DNA of 10,806 bases from Deltaproteobacteria bacterium (GTDB lineage Bacteria; Bdellovibrionota; UBA1018; UBA923). The first letter of the stretch is position 1. Every line of letters starts with the position of its first letter. Where the stretch lies: positions 1 to 10,806 of the forward strand of contig JACQAW010000044.1 in assembly GCA_016194725.1 (NCBI GenBank). Direction: 5' to 3'. The notes under the pieces are model-generated. The model was given only the letters and a program-made list of their open reading frames with translations. It did not search any database and was not told the DNA's origin. Positions 1 to 6,534 of this stretch are shown here, piece by piece. The translations under genes were made by a program, and so were the position numbers.

Positions 1-13
1 CGGTCATAGGTCA

Positions 14-30
14 CCTCACTTTTGGTGAGG
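14..30. other. Short inverted repeat downstream of the Ig-like gene
   Basis: CCTCAC and GTGAGG form a perfect 6-bp stem around a 5-nt loop (TTTTG). It lies 16 nt past the stop codon of the minus-strand Ig-like gene, so it could end that transcript. No T-run follows on either strand, so it is not a standard intrinsic terminator. Confidence 0.3.
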
Positions 31-45
31 CAACAGGCCCTTGTG

Positions 46-1269
46 CTATGCTTCAATTGTGGAAAGAGTTTTGTTACACACTACACTGAACGGAACCGAG
101 AGGCTTGAAACCGTGGTGCCACTCGCGGGCGAAACGCTGATAACGGGCGCAGTCGTGTCGAGTACGATGTTATTCAACGTTAACTCGGGTGCCTGGTTTC
201 CAGCGCGATCTACGCATTGAACGGTGACGGTATTGAGCCCCTCGGAGAGTGTAGCCGTGGCTTGCGGAAATGAATCGTTGCTCACCGCTATGCTCTGGCC
301 GTTGGCGATGAACGTCGTTTTCGTGGGACTCAAGTTATCGAGGCACGAAGCGGCAAGTGGGAATAGTTTCTGATTGGTCAGCACGTTGTCATGCGTACTG
401 CTGCTCCATGCGAGCGTCGGCGGGCTTCGATCTATTGTGAATGAAAATGAGAATGGCGCGGCCTGGTTTCCAGCGAGGTCCTGGCCTCCTTGAATGGTGA
501 GCGTGTGATTCCCCTCGGCGATAGGATTTAAGTCTCCCATGATGAGATAGGTCGAATACCAAGGGCCGCTGCCCTGCGGGCTAATCTGAAACCTACCCGT
601 CACGTCCTGGCTGTCTAACAGAACATGCGTGAGGTTTTGGGAGTCGAGATACCCATAGGGATCAAAGATCGCGCACTGGGGTGCTGGCAGTATTTTCATG
701 TACGGGTTAGAAAACGGCACACCAGGCGTGCTGCACGAGTACACCGGCGGCACCGTATCACCATGAACAGAAATGGTCGTCGATTGCGTGTTATAGAGCT
801 GGCGCTGCCCACTGGGCTCGGTCTTGTACACATTCATCGTGTACGTATTCGTATTTGAGCTCGAGGCCGGCGTGAGTCGCCCGGTGTTCGTGCTGCAGCC
901 TAACGACTGACCCGCGCTAAGATTCCGAGGAGCGACGCTCTGGACGATCTTGGTGTTCCAGAGGCAATCGGCGGCAAAAGTCGTTCCCTTGCCTTGGTTT
1001 TGCGTAAGTGTCGCGGTTGATGCGATCTGCACCGCCTGGCCTTGAATCGCCTCGGTCAAAGAGGGATTAATCGAAATATTGAATCGGTTAGTAGGGGTGG
1101 CTTGTGAATTCAGTGCAGCCATCGAAAGGGTGAAGCCGATAGCGAGTGACACGCGAGGCGCGCGTTTCAAAACCTTCTTTAGCCTGCGCAATGTGCGCGA
1201 AGACGTGGAGCCGCGTTGAGGCAGACCATGGCCCTGGACTACCGCCTTTGATTTTACCTTCGCCCTCAT
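46..1269 (-). CDS. Exported protein with bacterial Ig-like repeats, C-terminus probably truncated
   Basis: A 407-residue exported protein of repeated Ig-like (Big/cadherin-like) modules; such proteins are usually structural or adhesive, and no catalytic motif is visible. A basic region (RRLKKVLKR) precedes a hydrophobic stretch (VSLAIGFTLSMAAL) and a likely signal peptidase I site NSQA|TP after residue 57. Module boundaries show as DTVPPV (171), DRSPPT (280) and DTTAPV (371), with DLAGNQ (264) and DRAGNQ (354) near repeat ends. The fourth module stops after about 35 residues, which suggests truncation or a frameshift. The start at 1269 has GGGGA about 7 nt upstream. An in-frame ATG at 1311 is possible, and a TTG at 1170 would give a more typical 24-residue signal peptide beginning MKRAPRV. 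The gene looks less GC-rich than its neighbours. Confidence 0.75.
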   Translation of the reverse strand: MRAKVKSKAVVQGHGLPQRGSTSSRTLRRLKKVLKRAPRVSLAIGFTLSMAALNSQATPTNRFNISINPSLTEAIQGQAVQIASTATLTQNQGKGTTFAADCLWNTKIVQSVAPRNLSAGQSLGCSTNTGRLTPASSSNTNTYTMNVYKTEPSGQRQLYNTQSTTISVHGDTVPPVYSCSTPGVPFSNPYMKILPAPQCAIFDPYGYLDSQNLTHVLLDSQDVTGRFQISPQGSGPWYSTYLIMGDLNPIAEGNHTLTIQGGQDLAGNQAAPFSFSFTIDRSPPTLAWSSSTHDNVLTNQKLFPLAASCLDNLSPTKTTFIANGQSIAVSNDSFPQATATLSEGLNTVTVQCVDRAGNQAPELTLNNIVLDTTAPVISVSPASGTTVSSLSVPFSVVCNKTLSTIEA

Positions 1270-1311
1270 CTTACGTTCCCCTGGTGTTCCTTCATTGTAC
1301 GCCTCAACCAT

Positions 1312-1567
1312 GTCCGCCTAAAGCTCTGCTGGTGTAGGTGTGCGGCTCCTAACCCATGCGATTTCAAGGGGTGCAGGAAATTCGGTTAACGATTATTTAC
1401 GAGTGCAGGATTTAAAGCAGGACTGCCGCCATCGCTGCTGACCTTGCGCGTTCGCTTCGATGCCTTCGAAGGGGCGCGCCTTGGGCTGAAAGGCCGGATA
1501 ATTTTTCAGTATTGGACCACCTGTTCCGGCTCGACAACCAAGCTCATTTGACCGATAATCTCAGGAC
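1312..1567. other. Divergent intergenic region
   Basis: About 256 nt between the minus-strand Ig-like gene and the plus-strand flavoprotein gene. It holds the flavoprotein promoter at its right end and a perfect 10-bp palindrome CCTTCGAAGG (1463-1472), directly followed by GGCGCGCC. A weak 5-bp stem (GCCTT/AAGGC, 1478-1494) comes next. I saw no convincing promoter for the Ig-like gene, no RNA gene and no plausible small gene. Confidence 0.5.
1531..1559 (+). promoter_or_regulatory. Sigma-70-type promoter of the flavoprotein-ThDP operon, probably leaderless
   Basis: TCGACA (1531-1536, 5 of 6 to the -35 consensus) and GATAAT (1554-1559, 5 of 6 to the -10 consensus) are separated by the optimal 17 nt. 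Transcription should start near 1566-1568, at the ATG. The only Shine-Dalgarno-like string, AGGA at 1563-1566, is 1 nt from the ATG and too close to serve. Confidence 0.65.
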
Positions 1568-3193
1568 ATGTCAGAGCGTGTCATTCAGGCAGAGGTGATC
1601 ATCGCGGGTGGCGGATTGGCGGGCATTGTTGCCGCCTTCGAGCTGCTCGACCATGGCAGGAAAGTGCTGCTCATTGAAAAAGGCACGCGCGAAAACTTTG
1701 GCGGCATGGCCAAGGATTCCTTTGGCGGGGTGCACATGATCGGCACGCCGCATCAGAAGCGGCAACGCATTCATGACGACCCCGAGCTTGCGCTACGCGA
1801 CTGGGAAAGCGTTGCGGCGTTTGGCCCGAACGATGAGTGGCCGCGCAGATGGGCCAAATTCTACTGCGAAAATTCGCTCGAATATATTTTTCATTTCATG
1901 CGCGCGCGCAAAATCGATTTCCTGCCCATCGTGAACTGGGCCGAGCGTGGCGTGCATCGCCCCGGCAATAGCATTCCCCGCTGGCACATCGTGTGGGGGA
2001 CGGGTTTTGAGATCATCTTCAAAATGCTGGCCGCGCTGGAAGCGCATCCACGGCGCCGGAATCTCGAGATCCTTTTTGACCACGAAGTCTCGGGCTTCGA
2101 AATACAAAATGGCGCCGTCACCGGTGTCCATGGCAAGTCGATGGCGGATGGCAAAGGGTACAAGGCCAGCGGTCCACATGTCGTTATCGCTTCGGGCGGC
2201 ATGTGCGGCGGCGACCTGAGCAAAGTGCGCGCGAACTGGTTCAAAAACTGGGGCCCGGCGCCGAAAGTGATCCTGAACGGCGCGCATATTTATGGCGACG
2301 GAATGCTGCAAGACCGCGCGCACGACCTGGGTGGCAACGTGACCCATTTGGACAAGCAATGGCATTACGCCACGGGCATTCACCATCCGTTGAAGCGCCG
2401 GCCTTTTGACGGCATCAGCCTGGTGCCACCGCGTTCGGCACTCTGGATGAACGCGCGCGGCGAACGCATCGGCCCCGTGCCCCTGGTGGGAAACACCGAT
2501 ACCAGATTCCTCGTGGAGTCGATCGTCAAGCAGCCCGGGCAATACTCCTGGCAGGTGCTGAACTGGAAAATCGCGCTCAAAGAGCTGGCTGTTTCGGGCT
2601 GCGATTACATGACGGCCTTTCGGCACAAGAAAAAGCTCATGCTGCTGAAGCACATGTTGTTTGGCAACAAGGAGCTGGTCAACCGCCTGGTCAAAGAGTG
2701 CGCTGAAGATATCGTCGTAGCCGGAAACATCAATGATCTGGTGGCGAAGATGAACGAGAAAGGCCTGGATGGCCACCGCATCGACCGCAAAGTAATGGAA
2801 GAAACGATCGTCTACTACGACCGCCAGATCGACGGCGGAAAGAAATATTTCAACGACGACCAGCTGCGCTGGCTCATGAACTTCAGATCATATCGCGGGG
2901 ATCGCATGCGCACGTGCAACTTTCAGAAAATCCTGGACCCCAAGGCCATGCCGCTGATCGCGATTCGCGAGTTCATCATGGCGCGCAAGAGCCTGGGCGG
3001 AATTCAGACCGATTTGCAGGGACGAGTTTTGAAAACAGATGGCAAGCCGGTGCCTGGGCTTTATGCCGTGGGCGAGGCTGCTGGCTTTGGTGGCGGGGGT
3101 ATACATGGCATCGGATCTCTTGAAGGAACCTTCCTCGGTGGCTGCGTCCTTACCGGGCGAGTCGCAGGAAAAACAATCGCGGCCGGAGGCTAA
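1568..3193 (+). CDS. FAD-binding dehydrogenase (fumarate reductase/ketosteroid dehydrogenase-like flavoprotein)
   Basis: A 541-residue flavoprotein of the FAD_binding_2 superfamily, resembling the predicted-oxidoreductase group around COG3573 (about 550 residues). The N-terminal Rossmann dinucleotide site is GGGLAG (14-19), with acidic Glu37 at the end of beta-2 (VLLIEKG) and a Gly-rich GGMAKDSFGG turn (45-54). The C-terminal FAD-closing segment has GLYAVGEAAGFGGGG followed by GSLEGTFLGG and GR.AG, as in the fumarate reductase and 3-ketosteroid-delta-1-dehydrogenase families. There is no signal peptide, so it is probably cytoplasmic. The start is fixed by the FAD motif beginning at residue 14 and by the promoter just upstream. 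It is the first gene of an operon; the ThDP enzyme starts 1 nt after its TAA. The substrate cannot be read from sequence, and the name 'ketosteroid dehydrogenase' would be over-assignment. Confidence 0.9.
   Translation: MSERVIQAEVIIAGGGLAGIVAAFELLDHGRKVLLIEKGTRENFGGMAKDSFGGVHMIGTPHQKRQRIHDDPELALRDWESVAAFGPNDEWPRRWAKFYCENSLEYIFHFMRARKIDFLPIVNWAERGVHRPGNSIPRWHIVWGTGFEIIFKMLAALEAHPRRRNLEILFDHEVSGFEIQNGAVTGVHGKSMADGKGYKASGPHVVIASGGMCGGDLSKVRANWFKNWGPAPKVILNGAHIYGDGMLQDRAHDLGGNVTHLDKQWHYATGIHHPLKRRPFDGISLVPPRSALWMNARGERIGPVPLVGNTDTRFLVESIVKQPGQYSWQVLNWKIALKELAVSGCDYMTAFRHKKKLMLLKHMLFGNKELVNRLVKECAEDIVVAGNINDLVAKMNEKGLDGHRIDRKVMEETIVYYDRQIDGGKKYFNDDQLRWLMNFRSYRGDRMRTCNFQKILDPKAMPLIAIREFIMARKSLGGIQTDLQGRVLKTDGKPVPGLYAVGEAAGFGGGGIHGIGSLEGTFLGGCVLTGRVAGKTIAAGG
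3185..3189 (+). promoter_or_regulatory. Ribosome binding site that sets the ThDP-enzyme start
   Basis: GGAGG lies inside the last codons of the flavoprotein gene, 5 nt before the ATG at 3195. This is the clearest Shine-Dalgarno site in the window and decides the start of the second operon gene. Confidence 0.8.
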
Positions 3194-3194
3194 G

Positions 3195-4976
3195 ATGCCG
3201 GCCAGCGAAACGTCCAGCACCAGGGTCGTGCGAGTGGGCGCCAGGCGCAGCGGTGCCTGGCTGGTGCGCTATGCGCTTGAGCAGCTGCCGATTTCGCACA
3301 CGTTCGGTATTCCGGGCGTGCACAATACGGAAGTGTACGATGAGCTGGGCAAATCTGAAAAAATTCATCCCGTACTCGTGACCCACGAATGCGGTGGCGC
3401 GTTCATGGGCGATGCGATCAGCCGTACGGCGCCTGGCCAGATCGGCGCACTCGTCATCGTTCCGGCTGCGGGCATGACGCACGCGATGAGCGGAATTGGC
3501 GAGGCCTACCTGGATGGCATCGCGCTGCTGGTGATTTCGGGTGGCACGCGCAATGACGTCGAGTTTGGCTATCAGCTGCACGAGCTGAATCAGCAGAAAA
3601 TTCTGGCTGGCATTACCAAGGGCGCGTGGCGGGTGGAGCACCACAAAGACATCGTGCCCACGATTTTCAAGGCTTATCACGCCGCCGTGAGCGGCACGCC
3701 GGGTCCGGTGTTTGTCGAAATTCCAGCCAATTTGCAGCTGTTTCAGGGTGAAGTGCAGGAGGTGCCGGTATTCGAGCCGCACGTGCCCGCCATGGCAGCG
3801 GAAGACAGCGCGCTGGACCGCGCAGTCGAAATGCTTTGCGCCGCCAAGTCTCCGGGAATATTCGCGGGCTGGGGCGCGGTGGATGTCGTGGACGACACGC
3901 AAAAGATGGCGGATCTTCTGGGTGCGCCGGTGGCGACCAGTCTTCAGGGATTGAGCGCTTTTCCGGGTAACCACCCCTTGCATACCGGCATGGGCTTCAG
4001 CCGGGCTTCGGTGCCCGCCGCCGAAAATGCCTTTAAGAACTGCGACTGCCTGCTCACGATTGGCGCGAGGTTCGGCGAAATTCCCACCGGCAGCTTTGGC
4101 TGCGTGGTACCCGAGAACCACATTCACCTGGATATCAACCCCGAGGTTTTCAACCGCAACTTCAAAGCCAAGGTGACTCTCGAAGGCGACTCACGCGTGG
4201 TGCTGCCAAAGCTTGCGGCCAAGCTTGCAGCGCGAAAACCAAACCAGGCCGAGCGCCGCGCGCGCGTCACGGCCCAGATTGCCGCGGATAAGGCGGCGTA
4301 TACGAAAGAATGGCTCGCGCATGTGAATGACCGGGTAAATCCGGCAATGTTTTTTGCCGAGCTGCGCCGGCAGCTGGCCGATGACGCGCTGATGGTCGTG
4401 GATGACGGCAACCACACGTTTCTTGCCGCCGAGCTTTTCGAGGTGCGCGCCCGGCGCGGTTTTGTTTCGCCTACCGATTTCAATGCCATGGGTTACTGCG
4501 TGCCCGGAGCCATAGGGGCCAAGCTTGCCAACCCCGGCAAACAGGTCGTGGGCGTCGTGGGCGACGGGGCGTTTCTGATGACCGGACTTGAAATCCTTAC
4601 GGCGACGGTGGAACGCGCGGGCGTGGCCTATTTTGTTTTCTACGACGGCGAGCTTTCGCAGATTTCGCAGGGCCAGGAAATTCCGTACAACCGCAAGACC
4701 TGCACCATACTGGGCAAGGTGAAGCTGGAAGGCATTGCCCTGGCCACGGGCGCGAAATACATTCCCATCAATGGCAATGGCGAGCTTGCCGCAGGCATTC
4801 GCGATGCGCTGGCCACTGCCGCCACGGGGCAACCCGTGATCGTGGACGTGCGCATCGATTATTCCAAAAGGACCAGATTCACCCAGGGCGTGGTAAAAAC
4901 CGTGCTCAAAAGATTTCCGCTGGGTGACAAGGTTCGGTTTATCGGGCGGGCGCTGGTGCGCAAGGTTACGGGCTGA
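3195..4976 (+). CDS. Thiamine diphosphate-dependent enzyme, acetolactate synthase-like
   Basis: A 593-residue protein with the three-domain layout of the acetolactate synthase/pyruvate oxidase superfamily: N-terminal Pyr domain (about 13-180), central domain (about 205-340) and C-terminal PP domain (about 400-555). Catalytic Glu65 lies in THECGGAF, the usual HE-x-x-A-A context. The ThDP/Mg motif is GDG (456-458) followed 24 residues later by Tyr-Asp (483-484) where the family normally has Asn-Asn; Asp484 would replace the Mg-binding Asn. A basic tail of about 40 residues extends past the PP domain. The ATG at 3195 was chosen over an upstream in-frame start at 3039 because GGAGG lies 5 nt before it and the extension would overlap the flavoprotein by 155 nt. 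It is probably translationally coupled to the flavoprotein. Reaction and substrate are unknown; a carboligase or 2-keto/2-hydroxyacyl lyase role is possible. Confidence 0.88.
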   Translation: MPASETSSTRVVRVGARRSGAWLVRYALEQLPISHTFGIPGVHNTEVYDELGKSEKIHPVLVTHECGGAFMGDAISRTAPGQIGALVIVPAAGMTHAMSGIGEAYLDGIALLVISGGTRNDVEFGYQLHELNQQKILAGITKGAWRVEHHKDIVPTIFKAYHAAVSGTPGPVFVEIPANLQLFQGEVQEVPVFEPHVPAMAAEDSALDRAVEMLCAAKSPGIFAGWGAVDVVDDTQKMADLLGAPVATSLQGLSAFPGNHPLHTGMGFSRASVPAAENAFKNCDCLLTIGARFGEIPTGSFGCVVPENHIHLDINPEVFNRNFKAKVTLEGDSRVVLPKLAAKLAARKPNQAERRARVTAQIAADKAAYTKEWLAHVNDRVNPAMFFAELRRQLADDALMVVDDGNHTFLAAELFEVRARRGFVSPTDFNAMGYCVPGAIGAKLANPGKQVVGVVGDGAFLMTGLEILTATVERAGVAYFVFYDGELSQISQGQEIPYNRKTCTILGKVKLEGIALATGAKYIPINGNGELAAGIRDALATAATGQPVIVDVRIDYSKRTRFTQGVVKTVLKRFPLGDKVRFIGRALVRKVTG

Positions 4977-5553
4977 GCTCTTCGTAGCGCCAGCGGCTCT
5001 TGGACAGGCTGAATTGATGGCGTTCGTGCAGACGGTTGGGTTTGCCCAGCCAGAACTCGAAGCGGTCGGGCACCACGTGGTAGCCACCCCAGAACTTGGG
5101 GCGCGGCACGTTGCGGCTTTCGCCATATCTGGTGCGCAGCTCGGCTGCCGCAGCCAGAAGCTCATCGCGGTGGCGAAGTGCGCGGCTCTGTTTTGAAGCC
5201 GCGCCGCTGATCTGGCTCTCGAACGGGCGCGTCTTCCAGTAGGCGTCTGACTCGCTTGCTGAGGCCTGTTTTACCCGTCCTTCGATGCGAATCTGAATGT
5301 CCAGCTTCTGCCAGAAAAACACGAGCGCGACGCGCGGATTGGCCTTCAGCTCACGCGCCTTGCGGCTGTCGTAGTTGGTGAAAAAGCTGACCGCGCCTTT
5401 GCGAGATTCCTTGAGCAGCACCATGCGAGCCGACGGGCGGCCGCTGCGGCTGGCGGTGGCCAGCGTCATGGCTTCGTATAACGGAATCTCAGCCGATTTT
5501 GCGAGGGACAGATAATGGTGAAGCAGCTTGAAGGGGTCTTTGCCTTTGAACAT
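4966..5553 (-). CDS. pdxH: Pyridoxamine 5'-phosphate oxidase
   Basis: PdxH oxidises pyridoxamine or pyridoxine 5'-phosphate to pyridoxal 5'-phosphate using FMN and O2, in the cytoplasm, usually as a homodimer. The 195-residue protein is near full length for the family. Conserved landmarks are AMTLATAS (28-35), R-M-V-L-L-K (43-48, FMN phosphate binding), FFTNYDSRK (57-65), QIRIEGRV (87-94), SDAYWKTRP (102-110), the SQISGAASKQS segment (113-123), PRPKFWGGYHVVPDRFEFW (150-168) and RLHER (174-178), where the family usually reads RLHDR; Arg174 and His176 match the active-site Arg and His of E. coli PdxH. The ATG at 5553 was chosen because family homology begins right there (DPFKLLHHY), whereas an upstream start at 5625 would overlap the preceding gene. 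An extended -10 element sits 6 nt upstream. Its 3' end overlaps the convergent ThDP gene by 11 nt. Confidence 0.95.
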   Translation of the reverse strand: MFKGKDPFKLLHHYLSLAKSAEIPLYEAMTLATASRSGRPSARMVLLKESRKGAVSFFTNYDSRKARELKANPRVALVFFWQKLDIQIRIEGRVKQASASESDAYWKTRPFESQISGAASKQSRALRHRDELLAAAAELRTRYGESRNVPRPKFWGGYHVVPDRFEFWLGKPNRLHERHQFSLSKSRWRYEELSP

Positions 5554-5559
5554 GACCCC

Positions 5560-5568
5560 ACTATAGCA
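5560..5568 (-). promoter_or_regulatory. Extended -10 promoter of pdxH, probably leaderless
   Basis: On the minus strand TGCTATAGT matches the extended -10 form TG-N-TATAAT with one mismatch in the hexamer. It ends 6 nt before the pdxH ATG, so the transcript would begin at or within a base or two of the start codon. No good -35 is present, which is tolerable for extended -10 promoters. It lies in the 22-nt gap after the upstream gene, so read-through from that gene is also possible. Confidence 0.45.
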
Positions 5569-5575
5569 TAACGAA

Positions 5576-6277
5576 TCAGGTACCGACCGAGATCTTACCC
5601 GATTCAGCCGGACGTTGAGTGCCACCGTCAGCCGAATCAGGCGCGGTATTCACGAGTTTGACCGCCTCCGAGTCGGAAACCTTTTCGGGGCTGAAGCCGG
5701 CGTCGCCGCCGAGGGCCAACGCCTGTGCGTCTTTGCGGGAATCCGCGTACATGGCGTATGCCGGATTGATGGTCTCGATACCGATGGTTCCGAGTAGAAA
5801 CACGTCGTTATTTTTCATGTAGAGCGCCTTGATGACTTTGCCGTTCACTTTAACCGTCCAGGTGTCGTCATTGCTCGGAGCCGGGACACCGTCTGGTCCG
5901 TTTTTTACGTTGCGGCTCAGGTTCAAGGTCAGAGAATAATAGGTGCCCTTCACTCCATCGTGCAGGTAGCGCATGGTCAGGTTGCCGCCGCTCTTGGGGT
6001 TCACGCCGGCGCCATTCAGAAACAGCACCTTGTCGGAATCCTTGACTCCGTCGATGTGAATCTGGGCTTCGCCGTGCAGTTTGGTTGCCGAGTAGGGATC
6101 TTTGTCGACCAGCAGGCCCGTCAAATCGCCGTTTTCGTCGGTCGTGACTTTCACGGGAGTAACGGTTTTTTTACCTTCCCTCGTGACGTTGAAAACAAGC
6201 TGGGGGTCGTTGGCCAGGCAAAGCTGGGGAATCAAAAGTGTCGCGGTTACAATGGCGACGGCGAAAAACGTGCGCAT
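5576..6277 (-). CDS. Secreted protein of unknown function
   Basis: Not recognised. The 233-residue product starts with a clear Sec signal peptide (MRTFFAVAIVTATLLIPQL) and likely cleavage CLA|ND after residue 22; no lipobox, so probably periplasmic or exported. The mature part is rich in alternating hydrophilic and hydrophobic residues, suggesting beta structure, with a Gly/Asn-rich middle (FLNGAGVNPKSGGNLTMRY). The C-terminal 50 residues are Ala/Asp/Ser/Gly-rich, low complexity and probably disordered. There are no catalytic motifs and no further membrane segments. The ATG at 6277 has GAGGA about 9 nt upstream and puts the signal peptide at the N-terminus; an in-frame start at 6310 would add 11 residues and has less support. 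A 17-bp palindrome with repeated GGCAT sites lies 45-80 nt upstream and may control it. pdxH starts 22 nt after its stop, but no functional link is evident. Confidence 0.8.
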   Translation of the reverse strand: MRTFFAVAIVTATLLIPQLCLANDPQLVFNVTREGKKTVTPVKVTTDENGDLTGLLVDKDPYSATKLHGEAQIHIDGVKDSDKVLFLNGAGVNPKSGGNLTMRYLHDGVKGTYYSLTLNLSRNVKNGPDGVPAPSNDDTWTVKVNGKVIKALYMKNNDVFLLGTIGIETINPAYAMYADSRKDAQALALGGDAGFSPEKVSDSEAVKLVNTAPDSADGGTQRPAESGKISVGT

Positions 6278-6510
6278 ATACTCTAGTCCTCTTGCCCTGC
6301 TAGTTTGCAATCAGAGTACCAATGCCAGGCCCTGGCATGCCGTAGGCATTACGGGCATTTACGCCGTTGCCCAGGCCTCACAACTCGGGGCAAGTAGCCA
6401 CCTGTACAAAGGATAGCCATCAAATGACCGGAGCCCCGTGCCCAGTAAACGGAACCAGTTTACTGTCCCGTCAACCGTCAACCGGCCCGTACACCGTCTC
6501 TGTTGACGGG
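6278..6510. other. Repeat-rich intergenic region between two minus-strand genes
   Basis: About 233 nt between the stop of the small membrane-protein gene and the start of the secreted-protein gene. It contains most of the nested inverted repeat, the 17-bp palindrome and the phased GGCAT copies. I could not place a convincing sigma-70 promoter for the secreted protein here, and no coding sequence is supported. Confidence 0.5.
6322..6338. promoter_or_regulatory. 17-bp perfect palindrome, possible operator
   Basis: ATGCCAGG and CCTGGCAT are perfect inverted 8-bp arms around one central C. It sits 44 nt upstream of the secreted-protein start at 6277, a normal position for an operator. Two further GGCAT copies (6345-6349 and 6354-6358) follow the one in the right arm at 11- and 9-bp steps, on the same face of the helix. 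No known regulator consensus was recognised. Confidence 0.45.
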
Positions 6511-6534
6511 TTACCGGCCACTGGTTACGGGCAC
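6438..6534. repeat. Large nested inverted repeat with alternative pairings
   Basis: Three nested arm pairs share nearly one centre: CCCGTCAAC (6467-6475) with GTTGACGGG (6502-6510), AACCAGT (6453-6459) with ACTGGTT (6520-6526), and GTGCCC (6438-6443) with GGGCAC (6529-6534). A separate local hairpin, CAGTAAAC (6443-6450) with GTTTACTG (6458-6465) and a 7-nt loop, uses overlapping bases and would compete with the outer arms. CGTCAAC is also tandemly duplicated (6469-6482). The structure covers the stop codon and last codons of the small membrane-protein gene. No U-run follows, so it is not a simple intrinsic terminator. It may be a REP-like element or a structured 3'-end/leader RNA. Confidence 0.6.

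Noticed and set aside
1478..1506. GCCTT/AAGGC stem followed by ATTTTT as a plus-strand terminator
   Set aside because: The stem is only 5 bp, the T-run is displaced by about 8 nt, and no plus-strand gene lies upstream for it to terminate.
1793..2776. 327-codon open frame on the minus strand, antisense to the flavoprotein gene
   Set aside because: The plus strand encodes a clear FAD enzyme over its whole length; the antisense translation is His/Arg/Ala-rich with no domain or signal and is a by-product of GC-rich codon use.
3039..3194. N-terminal extension of the ThDP enzyme to an upstream in-frame ATG
   Set aside because: It would overlap the conserved C-terminal FAD segment of the flavoprotein, has no family homology, and the GGAGG at 3185-3189 clearly serves the ATG at 3195.
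3150..5165. Two long minus-strand open frames (about 325 codons each) antisense to the ThDP gene
   Set aside because: They lie opposite conserved ThDP-enzyme domains (and the second also runs out of frame into pdxH), show no recognisable motif and have biased composition.
6438..6534. Inverted and short direct repeats considered as a CRISPR array or IS end
   Set aside because: There is no regular repeat-spacer unit, no transposase, and no target-site duplication that I could see.
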